64,000 bases of DNA, from the NCBI GenBank assembly GCA_032433765.1, contig JAVIAB010000124.1, positions 75,386,119 to 75,450,118 of the forward strand, read 5' to 3'. A program made the position numbers and the translations under genes. Source of the DNA: Megaustenia siamemsis (Eukaryota; Mollusca; Gastropoda; Stylommatophora; Ariophantidae). This document shows, piece after piece, positions 45,585 to 56,865 of the stretch; position 1 is the first letter of the stretch; each line of letters opens with the position of its first letter. The notes under the pieces are model-generated. The model saw only the letters and a list, made by a program, of their open reading frames with translations, made no database searches and was not told where the DNA came from.

Positions 45585-46118
45585 ATACCATCTAATAGGT
45601 AATCTGAACGAATGCAAGTTCACGTGACAGAAAATACCATCTAATAGGTAATCTGAACGAATGCAAGTTCACGTGACAGAAAATACCATCTAATAGGTAA
45701 TCTGAACGAATGTAAGTTCACGTGACAGAAAATACCATCTAATAGGTAATCTGAACGAATGCAAGTTCCCGTGACAGAAAATACCATCTAATAGGTAATC
45801 TGAACGAATGCAAGTTCACGTGACAGAAAATACCATCTAATAGGTAATCTGAACGAATGCAAGTTCACGTGACAGAAAATACCATCTAATAGGTAATCTG
45901 AACGAATGTAAGTTCACGTGACAGAAATACCATCTAATAGGTAATCTGAACGAATGCAAGTTCCCGTGACAGAAAATACCATCTAATAGGTAATCTGAAC
46001 GAATGCAAGTTCACGTGACAGAAAATACCATCTAATAGGTAATCTGAACGAATGCAAGTTCCCGTGACAGAAAATACCATCTAATAGGTAATCTGAACGA
46101 ATGCAAGTTCACGTGGCA
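45585..46118. repeat. 49-bp minisatellite, about 11 copies
   Basis: The unit ACAGAAAATACCATCTAATA, GGTAATCTGAACGAATGCAA, GTTCACGTG. It is nearly homogeneous, with variants GTTCCCGTG and GAATGTAAG. TCACGTGA is a perfect palindrome at the unit junction. Confidence 0.96.
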
Positions 46119-46559
46119 GAAAAAGCATCTGTCTAATCTAAGATATCCCGTTGAACTTGAAAAATGCGTAAAATATAAACAAAATAATAAACACCCTAAA
46201 TTTAGTCTCATCCAGCCAAAAGTAGCTGAGAAGATTGAATGTGTCTGTGATAACTGGAACGTTCAGTAACACCCATTTTGAGTTATATTTGGTTATGAAG
46301 TTTATTTACAGAACTGATTGTTATAGATCTATAATTACTATTGGAAGGAAGTGAAAGTGTTTTTCAACATTATTCGAACATTACCGAAGATAAGAATTTG
46401 TTACCAAATGTTGAGTCATTTGATCAGTTTTGGAATACTGTGAACTAACATGTTTGCTGCATCCGGTTCAATGATGGGCGTGAATGTGCTAATTTTATTC
46501 ATTAACTGTACTGAATATTGTTATATTTTATTATAACATTAACGATACAGTATATAGGC

Positions 46560-46985
46560 AATAGTTATAGTTAGCCGAAGGCCCCGGCATCACTGGAAAC
46601 GAATTAAAATCCATACTTGCTCAACCGCCAGCACCAGTGGAAATATCCGAATTAACATCTATCTCACTGAAGGAAAATCAATAGGAAAGGAATGCAAACA
46701 GAGGCAGCTGCAGTCTTCATCATAGCAGCCACAGCACGCGCCAAAAGACATAAGGCGTAGTCGCACCGAAAGTGAACGCAACCGAACCGTCATACGATAT
46801 CATCATTCATCGTAAGCAATCGGAATATTATACACGATCCGGATGAAAAAGACAGCTCACGGTGTGCAGAGAGCACTAAACTCAGTAGCTCCGGTAGAAA
46901 GCCGGACTTGGAATATGAGGACCTGCAACAAGGACCACTTTTCTTACAGAACCTCTACGGTTCCTGCAGCCTATCCGCCATATTA
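46560..46985 (+). pseudogene. Degraded LINE C-terminus (RNase H end to 3' region)
   Basis: It reads PGITGNELKSILAQPPAPVE, resembling the RNase H ending PGH-GI-GNE-AD-LA, and near the right end LEYEDLQQGPLFLQNLYGSC, resembling the LYG-S segment near the end of Jockey/I-like ORFs (compare EKLYGAIDSLKQTADFM at 43.81 kb). It has stops throughout. A short (TA)n lies at 46997-47021. Confidence 0.5.
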
Positions 46986-47084
46986 ACCGGAAGTCATATA
47001 TATATATATATATTATATAAACACAATGATAGTCTTTAGCGATACTGAACATTCATAAATCTACTCATTAACAATACATGGGTC

Positions 47085-47450
47085 AGAGTAGTTAGTGTAG
47101 GTCTAGAGGTAGGACGTCGGCCTCTGGACTGTAAGGACCCGCGTTTAAAGCCCCACTACAGACGACGCTGATTTTGAATGAAATGGGAAGAATTGATTGT
47201 TGGTTTCTTCGTGACGGTACTCTCCCCTGATCTCTTGGCTAGTGAGATTCGATGTCTAGCACTCACCGATAACAATAATAAACAGGTGCCGTGTGCACTC
47301 GCGCACGTTAAAGAACCTTTGGCAGCTACAACCGCCAAGAGTATGCCTTTCTCGGATTTGATGGAGATTCTCAATAGCAGTATCAGAGCACTTATAGGTT
47401 GGTCCGGTGTGTAGTGGTGATGATCCAAATAACAACAACAAATTAACTAT
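47085..47450 (+). mobile_element. tRNA-derived SINE, second family (called SINE-T here)
   Basis: The head has an A-box-like TTAGTGTAGGTCTAGAGG and a decayed B-box CGTTTAAAGCC, then a body with TTCTTCGTGACGG, GATGTCTAGCACTC and GCGCACGTTAAAGAACC. It ends GTGATGATCCAAATAACAAC with an AAC-rich tail. The copy at 61485-61975 matches from head to tail apart from an internal expansion. No clear TSD was seen. Confidence 0.75.
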
Positions 47451-47484
47451 ACTATATATTGATACATTCGACTCATTAACGATT

Positions 47485-47506
47485 CTCTCTCTCTTTCTCT
47501 CTCTCT

Positions 47507-47588
<82 letters not shown>
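47485..47588. repeat. (TC)n then (TA)n microsatellites
   Basis: A TCTCTCTT-rich tract followed by about 28 TA units. It abuts the 5' end of the RTE-A copy. Confidence 0.95.
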
Positions 47589-47589
<1 letters not shown>

Positions 47590-48247
47590 TATTTTATTCT
47601 CAAGACCTACAATTAAATATCAAAGTTGAAGGAATACATCTAGAGACAGTCCAGAGCTACAACTACCTGAGACATACTATAACCAATGATGGAAAATGTA
47701 CAACTGAAATAAATAAAAGAATAGGAATGGCAAAAAGTAATTTCAGTGCCATCAAAAATATACTAACATCAAAACAAATAACACCAGGGCTGAAACTAAG
47801 AATAGCAAAATGTTACATCTTCTCAATATTCCTGTATGGTGCAGAAACATGGACATTAGACCAGAAAACAGAACAGAAAATTGAAGCCTTTGAAATGTGG
47901 ATTTATAGAAGAATAGGTAGAATTGGATGGAAAGAAAAGAAAACAAACGAAGAAGTTTTAAAACAACTAAAAATGGAAGGAAAAAAAAACTACTAAACAC
48001 AATTAGAGCAAGACAAATGAATTTTTTGGTCATGTTAAAAGACACAACAGTCTAATAAAAGTAATATTAGAAGGAAAAATACAAGGTAAAAGAGGCAGAG
48101 GCAGACCAAGACTAACATGGACGAGTAACATCAAAAGATGGACAAGTCAGCCTATGGCAATCTGCACCATCAAAGCAAGAGACAGACTGGAATGGCGCTC
48201 CATGGTAGCCAACCTTCGATGCGGAGAGGGCACTCAATGATGATGAT
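47590..48247 (+). mobile_element. RTE-A-like copy, C-terminal part
   Basis: The frame 47586-47996 reads KVEGIHLETVQSYNYLRHTI (thumb), NDGKCTTEINKRIGMAKSNF, LKLRIAKCYIFSIFLYGAET, WTLDQK, and AFEMWIYRRIGRIGWKEKKT, NEEVLKQL. It is then frameshifted by an A-run (about 47979). The tail encodes a GK-QGKRGRGRPRLTWTSNIK-like basic segment in other frames. The 3' end is CACTCAATGATGATGATTC. The RT core and endonuclease are absent. Confidence 0.85.
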
Positions 48248-48253
48248 TCTATA

Positions 48254-48343
48254 GGTAAAGGTAAAGTACGAGACTAGTGCCGGCGTCTTAGCACACGAGT
48301 TTACACCCATATGTGCTCGGTCGCCTATCCAGGAATGTTCAAC
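48254..48343 (-). mobile_element. 3' fragment of a third SINE family (SINE-G)
   Basis: The reverse complement reads TGGATAGGCGACCGAGCACA, TATGGGTG and GTGCTAAGACGCCGG, and ends GTACTTTACCTTTACC. It matches the 3' half of the copy at 48709-49014. Confidence 0.85.
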
Positions 48344-48365
48344 GTTATTCTCTATATGTGCTATA

Positions 48366-48388
48366 CTAAGAGAGAGAGCGAGCGAGCG

Positions 48389-48436
<48 letters not shown>
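48366..48436. repeat. (GA)n / (GCGA)n microsatellite
   Basis: GAGAGCGAGCGAGCGAGCGA followed by about 25 GA units. Confidence 0.95.
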
Positions 48437-48708
48437 GTCGAATATGAATTGTTTGGATTTTTGTTCCAATTAAGTGAACGTTACCAGTAGATGGTGCAAG
48501 TTTTGTCTTATCAGAAGGTATGGGGTTGAAGTGGACATTCTTGACTGTACGCCATTTAGTGACCCCCCACGCGACATTTATTTGTCCACAGCACACCCAA
48601 GAAATACCACAATTGTATTGTTAAACAAGGTTCTCTCCCCTCTGTGACCACACGGTGGCTACATTGGACACTCTTACAAAAGGCTTTATACGAGCATAGA
48701 TAACGTTG

Positions 48709-49014
48709 TTGGGGCCTCGGTAGCCTAGTTGGGGAAAACCACCCAACTGGGCTACAGACGTGCGGACAACCCGTGTTCGATTCCCGCTTTAAGCAGTGTG
48801 AGTTGTTCTCGTGGTTGGGAAAAAAAAATACTCCCGCGGTCGACCCAGCCGCTGGCAGAAATGGGTAGCAGGGAAGGTGAGGAATGCCGCCTCGCATCGT
48901 GAGTTTCGATGCTTGAAGCGAAACATCTCCGAAGACTTCTGGATAGGCGACCGAGCACATATGGGTGGAAACTGTCGTGCTAAGACGCTGGTTCAAGTCT
49001 GCTACTTTATCTTT
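48709..49014 (+). mobile_element. tRNA-derived SINE (SINE-G) with 11-bp TSD
   Basis: The head GGGGCCTCGGTAGCCTAGTT contains an A-box (TAGCCTAGTTGG). The B-box is GTGTTCGATTCCC. The 3' end is GCTACTTTATCTTT. The TSD AGATAACGTTG is exact at 48698-48708 and 49015-49025. The 3' 38 bp of the SINE, the right TSD and flank are then tandemly duplicated (59-bp period, up to about 49096). Confidence 0.9.
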
Positions 49015-49096
49015 AGATAACGTTGGTTTGTGGTTATCATAAGACGCTGGTTCAAGTCTGCTGCTTTATCTTTAGATAACGTTGGTTTGTGGTTAT
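48979..49096. repeat. 59-bp tandem duplication spanning the SINE 3' junction
   Basis: AAGACGCTGGTTCAAGTCTG ... TTTGTGGTTAT occurs twice, with one substitution (TACTTT / TGCTTT). It contains SINE tail, TSD and host flank, so it arose after the insertion. Confidence 0.92.
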
Positions 49097-50189
49097 TAGC
49101 ATGCTGTGATATCAGTGCAATCTGTGCATATTGTTTTTTTGTATTCTGCACATTGTTTTACATGATATAGATTGTTCACTTGTGCATACAAAGTATAAGA
49201 TTGAATATTTTTATTTTAGAGTAGCGGCGGGAATAGTCTGTGTGTTGTCATGTTTTGTGTTCAAGGCGTCAAACAACGCCGTCTCTGACCGACTACTTAC
49301 GTCACCGTCTCCTAGATGGGCCTGGAAACAGGCTGGCCTAGCGAGCAGCAAACGTTGAGGAAAGGCAATCCCGGTGCCTGCAAACGACTCGCTTAAAGCA
49401 GATGTGTTCGGTCGAAAGGCTTACTGTAAACGAATACACTTTACGCCCATCCTTTTATGATTAGACGGAGAAGAGTAGGCATCGCACGTACACAGCAGCC
49501 GTAGTGTTTTTATCTCATGAGAAGTTTATGCCTGTCGACATCAGACGCTTGTGTCTGTTAACTGATGACAGTAACCCGGACTTACAAAGCGTCTTCGTGA
49601 GTAGTGTTAAGCGAGGTATTAACGCGTAAAACGAGGGAACATGAAATACACATTTTCAATATAATGCATGATGATCTTCCGGGCTCCGTTCTTGCTACGT
49701 GTGTAATGTTGCAGTTTTAGCTCACTAGTCCGTTTCAAAATGGTTTGTCCACGCGGACTTCAGATATCTACATAACCTTTACACACATCAACATGACTGT
49801 TTGCATTTGGTCTTAATTTTTTCAATGTCCCAAAAGTTTTATAAAATGCAATATTGCAGATAGTCTCATTCACCTGCAACATCTAATTCCTTTGTGCATG
49901 TCTGTGTTAGTGTTTGTCATGCCTCGTATCACTGTGTGCAAGTCTATGTCTAGTGACTCGTAAACCTGGGAGGGCCGACCATCTAAGGGCAGAATTCCCT
50001 CTACAGAAAAGATCATCTGCTGCCTTTGAGGAAGATTGGGGACAATCAAAGGCTAAGGAATGCAAACCTGAATAAAATGCTGGCTGAAATCGGATGCACT
50101 GGGCCACTGGCGCAGAACACAGTGCAACGTTTTAACGGGTGTTCAATCAGAGTGGATCTGGCAGACTCTAATTGTGATGTTCTGTCTGT
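49097..50189. other. No gene recognised
   Basis: Unique-looking apart from the inverted-repeat end at 49726-49745. A frame at 50026-50232 resembles LINE C-terminal text only in its last third (see the next entry). Confidence 0.4.
49726..49745. repeat. 20-bp inverted repeat, left arm
   Basis: TAGTCCGTTTCAAAATGGTT. The exact inverse complement is at 54605-54624. If TA is a target duplication, the TIR is 18 bp starting GTCCG, with the LINE lying between the arms. Confidence 0.7.
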
Positions 50190-50295
50190 GGGGGCGATCA
50201 ACACACTTAACCTGACAGCTGACTTCATGTGAGAGTCTGAAATCCTACTCTGATTAAGTCCTAATCGCAGAGAGCGAGAGAGAGAGAGAGATTTA
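50190..50295 (+). pseudogene. 3' end of a LINE like the one at 42.3-43.9 kb
   Basis: GACAGCTGACTTCATG-GAGAGTCTG, ATCCTACTCTGATT-AGTC and TCGCAGAGAG align with 43843-43905, ending in the same (GA)n. The match is about 80 % by eye, and the opposite strand carries the larger LINE downstream. Confidence 0.75.
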
Positions 50296-50699
50296 ATTCC
50301 TTTGATCTTTTCGACAGATGCAGTTATTTTGTGATTGAAGAAAATAGTTTACCGTAATTGAAGCAATTGCCCTATTACGACATAGGCGTAACATAATTCG
50401 AATGTTAATAATAACAACAATCATTTCAATAAATGCCTAGAACATCCAACGATTTATACAACAATGAATAGAAACGAAACTGTTTATAAACATCCAACAT
50501 TTACTTGTCATTCAAATATCGTGCAAAAATTCGCGGAGAAATTATACAAATCACAGGAATTGCGTGAAAAATTAACACACAAAATAGGTCAGAAATATGA
50601 AGGGGTAAATCATATAAAATAATGGTTTGTCCACGAGGTAGTAAATTTGCAGACATTAAATAAAGAAAATTTTAAACCATACGTTTTTAATTAGGAACA
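50296..50699. other. AT-rich, no gene recognised
   Basis: AT-rich sequence with many small direct repeats of ACAA/AAAT type. AATGGTTTGTCCACG here (50622-50636) also occurs beside the inverted-repeat arm at 49739-49753. Confidence 0.4.
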
Positions 50700-50784
50700 A
50701 AAATATATTGAGTTATTTGCGGGTCATTGTCATTGCACTCCGAACATGTCCATAGGTGCTCAGATCCCCTTCTCAGCAATTCCC

Positions 50785-52168
50785 TCAGTGTCCACGACTG
50801 ACGACTCCAGTTCTTTGTTGGTTGATAAGTCTTCTTACACGGCCATTAAGTTTCTCATTCCTGGCTGTGCCCATCTTAACTCCCATTTCCATCATCCGAA
50901 GAAGTGACGTGGATCTGTGTTTGTCGAAGTCCTTTTCTCTTCCCACATCTCGGAGGGCATTGATGATGTCCGCCCGATCCATTGGTTGCCCGTCCTCAAC
51001 GACAGCACAGCTAGCCAACCTGTCCGCTCTTTCATTTCTCCGTACTCCCGCATATCCAGGGACATAGACAAAGGTGACCTTACGTATTTTTGATTTCTGC
51101 AACGACTCTACCCATTGCATGCGTACAAAGCCCGCCTCCACTTTATTTTATCATGCTCATCGAATCACTCAGTATACATGCGTGGGTGTAGTATTGTGAC
51201 TCTAACCATTTGAATGCCTTGGTCACTGCCATCGCCTCCATTGTCATGCTACTCATGGTCATTACGTATGCACCACTGTCTTCGTAGACTATTCTGCCTG
51301 CCGAGCGTGCTGTAAAAGCCCATTCACTTCTTTGGTGTCGTCTTACAGATCCGTCTGTATAGATGACTGCATCTTTCCCATTGGTGTCATCGCAGATGAG
51401 ACCGTTGACCTCAGCATTAACCACGACCGGGTTCTGTTCCCTACTTTTCCTGTCGAGTGTGACAATACACGAGAAAGTCCCCTTGAATGACGTAGGCACC
51501 GGTATCCACTCCTCACCAACGTTGATATTGGTAAGCCCACAGACCTGTTTGATGACATAGTCTGCTCGACCCACCCATGATTTGCCTCTTTTTAGCCTGG
51601 CACCTTTATCTGTGTTGAGCACGTGGTGCAATGGATGCTCTGTATCTGTACTAATCTTCAGGTATGCTCGTGCTCTCCAGATCTTGATTCTGTCATCCAT
51701 GGTTGGAAAGTCAAGAAGATACCTCATTGCTACACAGGGAGTGTCCCTTGTACACCCCAAGATAATGCGCATGGCTTCATTTTGTATTTTCTCCAGCCTA
51801 TCAATTTGAGTCGCACTGACAGGTAGAATTGCCAGGGCATACTCGATAGGTGCGAGGACTAATCCCTGGAACAGAAGAGTAAGTAGCCTCTGCTCGATGT
51901 TGGCAGCTGCCATGACCTTCAAGGCGGCTAATCCTTTGCGTGATTTTGTTATCACATGGTCGACGTGGTCCCGAAAACACAGGCTGCGATCAAACTTAAC
52001 TCCGAGGTATGTCATCAACTTGTCCCTGGTCACCTCATCAGCTCCCATTCGTACTACCGGTGTGGTCGTATTAACGATATGATTGTTAAGGGAGAACCAT
52101 GAAACTGATGCTTTATTAGGATTAACCAAGGCACCTGAAACCCACACCAGGAAGAAATGCGATCGCAT
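50785..52168 (-). pseudogene. LINE thumb and RNase H domains
   Basis: The frame 51143-52168 (341 codons) reads LVNPNKASVSWFSLNNHIVN, DKLMTYLGVKFDRSLCFRDH, VLAPIEYALAILPVSATQID and EKIQNEAMRIILGCTRDTPC, then RNase H with AVIYTDGSVRRH (Asp), MTMEAMAV (Glu) and ILSDSMSM (Asp). One extra base near 51148 shifts to the frame 50785-51141, giving VYVPGYAGVRRNERADRLAS (last Asp, Tyr where His is usual) and GRVRRLINQQRTGVVSR. All four RNase H acidic positions survive, but no continuous frame does. Confidence 0.88.
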
Positions 52169-52215
52169 TCGTCTTGCATAGTGGAAGCGATTCCCCGTCT
52201 GTCTCCTCCCTGTCG

Positions 52216-53155
52216 TTATACCAGAATATCATCAGCAAAAGCCATAGTTCTTCCCCTCCCATCCAGCTGTTGTTCCGTGATCTTTATTTTGTACACGTTA
52301 AATAGAACTGGTGACAATGGCGAGCCTTGTGGCAGCCCTGGACAAATGGATGTTGGCTTGGAAGACCAACTTCTACATTTGAGTATCACCTTCCTCTGAA
52401 ACAGTGCCGCGGCGATCCATCTAATGAGGAAGGGGTGCACCGCCAGTTTGAGGAACATATACATGAGATATTCAAATGGTACTCTGTTGTATACATCCTC
52501 GAGATCTATAGCAGCAGCACATGTCTCCTCTCGTCTGTGGAAGCATTCGAAGACGTCATAGGCAAAGCAAAGACTGTTGCATTGAGCCATTGTCTCTTTG
52601 TTATATCTATAACCTCCGAGTGTGGGTGGGAATGCACATTTTTGTGTTCAAGGTGCCAGGTGAGGACACGGTCAACTATTTTCTCCAGCAGCTTGCCCGC
52701 AGTGTTCTGCATTGTGATGATTCTGTAGGCACTGATCTGAGAATGGTACTTGTTTACTTCGGTAGCGATAGTAAGTAGCTGTGTAGCCACTCCTCCTTAA
52801 TCTGGCCACTCCGAATACTGGCATTAAACTCATTGGCCAGTTTTGTCAAGTCGTCGTCAGCTAAATCGCCTATGTCATCATACCGAACACCATCTGGACC
52901 AGGAGCAGTGTTTTGTGACCTTTTAAGTGTCGTGCGAATGGTATCGGTTGTGATTGTGAGATCTTCTTCCAGCCCTACATCCTCACACAAATTTGACAAA
53001 GATCCCCGTATCCTCATTCTTACAGCCTCATTTCTTTGGTCCGTCTGCTCAATGTAGCGGGCAAGCAGGGCCTTCCCTTTGCTCTCATCAGATTTGTGCC
53101 ATATCCGGCCTGTGCTCTGAAAGTCTGGTATGCCTCTGTGTCGTGTTGTTCATGC
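52216..53155 (-). pseudogene. LINE reverse transcriptase
   Basis: Three overlapping frames: 52754-53017 (NTAPGPDGVRYDDIGDLADD, then EEWLHSYLLSLPK), 52506-52790 (AYRIITMQNTAGKLLEKIVD and RVLTWHLE, the RT fingers) and 52216-52590 (CAAAIDLEDVYNRVPFEYLM for motif A, CPGLPQGSPLSPVLFNVYKI for motif B, GRTMAFADDILV for motif C). Frame changes occur near 52760 and 52520-52580, and another near 52170-52210 leads into the thumb. The motif A and C aspartates are intact. Confidence 0.88.
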
Positions 53156-53179
53156 TCTGGTTAAGGCGGCTGAATGTGG

Positions 53180-54279
53180 CTAGTGATTTTTCTGAGCACA
53201 CTTTTCTTTACATAAGTCATCCCATTTGGCATCCTTAGCCTGCTTAGCACATATTTTAAAGTGCATCATTTTTTGGTCGACCTCTACTTTCAGACGCTCC
53301 AAGAGCTCTGGTTGTGTTCTTCCATTCTTTCTTGCTTTCTGCCATGTCTTGACCGTTTGTCTCTTGCTGCGCCAAGCTTCCCCGACTTCTACGTTCCACC
53401 ATGGTGGCTGTGTCAATCTCTCCTGCCTCCTACGAGGGACGCTCTGTTTCCTATGTCTGATTTTGCTAATGACGTTCTGGTCTGTTTTCTGGTAGTTGAA
53501 TGTGTGGAGCTTTCTTTTCTGGCTTCTATTTCTGCTTTTCTCAATTAGGACACATGAATAGTGATCACTTCCGTGGAACCCCAGTACACTCTCCCTGCAA
53601 ACCGGTGCGAAGGTGGAAGACACCAGTGTCAGGTCTATGACACTATCAGAGTCCCTGTTCGAGTGGCCATTCTTGTTGCCCTTCGATCATTCAAGCACAC
53701 TAAATCGACTGACACCAGTGCGTTCTCTAGGTCTTCTCCCTGCTTGTTGGTTATGACGTTACCCCACTGGTTGCCTCTAGCATTAAAGTCTCCGCAGAAA
53801 ATGACGTTCTCTTCATCGAACTCGAAGAGATTCTGCCATTGTTGTGTATTCACCTCCCCATTACAGGCATACACATTTACAATCACGAAATGAACTGGGG
53901 TCTGCACCCTAACCGCATGTACCTGCAATTTTTCTTTGTCCCACACAGACATATCAACCTCAGCTGCCACCATATTGTTGCGCACAAGGATGGCCTGCCC
54001 AATGTGTCGTTTATTGTAGAAACATTGAAATCCAGGAGTACTTACTGTCCTGTCACCAAGAAGAGTTTCTTGCAAAACCATTATATCGGCGCCGCACAGT
54101 AGCTTTTCAAGAATGGACCGTCGTTGATTTATGGACCCACAATTCCAATAAGTAACGCGCACATACCTTAGGCCTAGCCTCTCACACTTCGACAGTTTAA
54201 CGCCACCTCTTTTACCTTGTCGTGTTTTCCTGCTTCGGTGTTGTCGTTTGGGCTGCATCTGAATACTTACCGTCGTCAT
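53180..54279 (-). pseudogene. LINE AP-like endonuclease and linker
   Basis: The frame 53635-54279 starts with a basic segment (PKRQHRSRKTRQGKRGG), then VTYWNCGSINQRRSILEKLL (catalytic Asn), IMVLQETLL (Glu), FVIVNVYACNG and VIFCGDFNARGNQWG (Asp/Asn). After a shift near 53640-53690 come SVIDLTLVSSTF and FHGSDHYSCVL (Asp-His), so all endonuclease blocks exist across two frames. The linker (53180-53510) is Lys/Arg/Gln-rich with PPWWNVEVGEAWRSKRQTVK, a block typical of the EN-RT linker of Jockey/I-like elements. The start codon choice (Met at 54279) is only nominal. Confidence 0.88.
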
Positions 54280-54604
54280 AGTATCATAGATGATTTAGTC
54301 GCTGAACGTCGATGCTGTGGATGGTCTAGACTCACGTGCACTTACTCAGTCGCACGGTCCAGAACCTGTTTCCACTTTATAAACTGGCCAACTCCAGTAA
54401 ATAGCTCTGGAGCACACGGATACACTGTGAGCCTTTTACAAATTAAATGAATTACGCGTCCTTGACGACAGACCGGCGAAAACAAACCGCCATTTTTTGA
54501 CGCGTTCAATAGCGCAATCAACAACAAGGATGAGTATATGTCTTGTTCAAAATTTGAACAATTTCGATTAACTGGTTACAGAGATTAATTATTAAATAGC
54601 GGCT

Positions 54605-54624
54605 AACCATTTTGAAACGGACTA
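54605..54624. repeat. 20-bp inverted repeat, right arm
   Basis: AACCATTTTGAAACGGACTA, the exact inverse complement of 49726-49745, lying 65 bp outside the LINE 5' end. Confidence 0.7.
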
Positions 54625-54840
54625 TAGTAGTTGCAGTTTGAGAACCCACTAACCGTCTCGGTTATTGATTTTCCTGTTCTACAACATTGTTTTTGATGGA
54701 ATGAATTCAGTTGAGGTAGAGAATTGATCGTAGTTTTCCTATTCCTCACGGAGACGGCGAGTGATTGGGCTGCAGTTTATGCTAGACTTGATTGATGGGA
54801 GTTCTAGTCAATATATCATTCCATGTGATAATGCAACTAT

Positions 54841-56562
54841 GCTTCTCTTACATTCCTAGTGGCACGTCCTATTATGTTTCTCTTACATTCCTAGTGGTAC
54901 GTCCAACTATATTTCTTTTTTACTAGTGGTACGTCCAACTATGTTTCTCTTACATTTCTAGTGGAACGTACAACTATGTTTCTCGTACATTCCTAGTGGA
55001 ACGTCCAACTATGTTTCTCTTACATTCCTAGTGGTACGTCCAACTATGTTTCTCTTACATTTCTAGTGGTACGTCCAACTATGTTTCTCTTACATTTCTA
55101 GTGGAACGTCCAACTATGTTTCTCTTACATTCCTAGTGGAACGTCCAACTATGTTTCTCTTACATTCCTAGTGGTACGTCCAATTATGTTTCTCTTACAT
55201 TCCTAGTGGTACGTCCAACTATGTTTCTCTTACATTCCTAGTGGTACGTCCTTTTATGTTTCTCTTACATTCCTAGTGGAACGTCCAACTATGTTTCTCT
55301 TACATTCCTAGTGGTACGTCCAACTATGTTTCTCTTACATTCCTAGTGGAACGTCCAACTATGTTTCTCTTACATTCCTAGTGGTACGTCCAACTATGTT
55401 TCTCTTACATTCCTAGTGGTACGTCCTTTTATGTTTCTCTTACATTCCTAGTGGAACGTCCAACTATGTTTCTCTTACACTCCTAGTGGAACGTCCAACT
55501 ATGTTTCTCTTACATTCCTAGTGGTACGTCCAACTATGTTTCTCTTACATTCCTAGTGGTACGTCCTTTTATGTTTCTCTTACATTCCTAGTGGTACGTC
55601 CTTTTATGTTTCTCTTACATTCCTAGTGGAACGTCCAACTATGTTTCTCTTACATTCCTAGTGGTACGTCCAACTATGTTTCTCTTACATTCCTAGTGGT
55701 ACGTCCAACTATGTTTCTCTTACATTCCTAGTGGTACGTCCAACTATGTTTCTCTTACATTCCTAGTGGTACGTCCTTTTATGTTTCTCTTACATTCCTA
55801 GTGGTACGTCCAACTATGTTTCTCTTACATTCCTAGTGGTACGTCCAACTATGTTTCTCTTACATTCCTAGTGGTACGTCCTTTTATGTTTCTCTTACAT
55901 TCCTAGTGGTACGTCTAATTATGTTTCTTTTAAATTGCTAGTGGAACGTCCAACTATGTTTCTCTTACATTCCTTATGGCACGTCCAACTATGTTTCTCT
56001 TACATTCCTAGTGGTACATCCAATTATGTTTCCCTTACATTCCTAGTGGTATGTCCAATTATGTTTCTCTTACATTCCTAGTGGTACGTCCAACTATGTT
56101 TCTCTTACATTCCTAGTGGTACGTCCAACTATATTTATTTTTTACTAGTGGTACGTCCAACTATGTTTCTCTTACATTTCTAGTGGAACGTCCAACTATG
56201 TTTCTCTTACATTCCTAGTGGAACGTCCAACTATGTTTCTCTTACATTCCTAGTGGAACGTCCAACTATGTTTCTCTTACATTCCTAGTGGTACGTCCAA
56301 CTATACATGTATTTCTTTTTTACTAGTGGTACGTCCAACTATGTTTCTCTTACATTTCTAGTGGAACGTTCAACTATGTTTCTCTTACATTCGTAGTGAT
56401 ACGTCCAACTATATTTCTTTTTTCTTAGTGGTACGTCCAACTATGTTTCTCTTACATTTCTAGTGGAACGTCCAACTATGTTTCTCTTACATTCCTAGTG
56501 GAACGTCCAACTATGTTTCTCTTACATTCCTAGTGGAACGTCCAACTATGTTTCTCTTACAT
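54841..56562. repeat. 35-bp minisatellite, about 49 copies
   Basis: The unit GTGGTACGTCCAACTATGTT plus TCTCTTACATTCCTA. Variants are GTGGAACG, CCTTTTATG and a shortened AACTATATTTCTTTTTTACT type that occurs near both ends (54905, 56130, 56303, 56408). The array edges thus share an older variant set. Confidence 0.97.
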
Positions 56563-56579
56563 TTTAAGTACACAAGATG

Positions 56580-56865
56580 TCTCTCGCTTTTTTTATCGCA
56601 TGAAGCCAACCTCTTCTCATTTCATCTAATCTCATCTCTTCTCTCCATCTACTCTTCTTTGCCCTTCATCTACTTTTCTCTTCTCTTTCCTCCACCTACG
56701 CTTCTCTACTTCTCTCTCTTTACTACTCTCTTCTCTCTCTACTCGTCTCATCTCCTCTCCTCAACTCTCCACTCGTCTCCTAATCCTCCTCTTTCCTCTT
56801 CTCATTCTGTTCTCTTCTCACTCTTCTCTCTTGCACACGTTTTCCTATCTCAACTTACTTTAAGC
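56580..56865. repeat. CT-rich (polypyrimidine) degenerate microsatellite
   Basis: Degenerate CTCTTCTC/CATCTACTC motifs over about 280 bp, strongly pyrimidine on the + strand. They create a 155-codon Ser/Leu/Phe-rich frame (56533-57000) that I reject as a gene. Confidence 0.85.

Larger units (their letters stand above)
50700..54540 (-). mobile_element. Near full-length RNase H-type LINE (I/Jockey-like), decayed
   Basis: In order on the minus strand: possible 5' untranslated part (54540-54280), AP-type endonuclease, linker, reverse transcriptase, thumb, RNase H, C-terminal CxxC, and a 3' end near 50700. The length, about 3.8 kb, is near complete for a single-ORF element. No separate ORF1 (gag-like zinc knuckles) is visible. 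Coding continuity is lost through at least four indels, described under the domain entries. The 3' ends at 3.8 and 21.2 kb belong to the same family. Confidence 0.9.
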
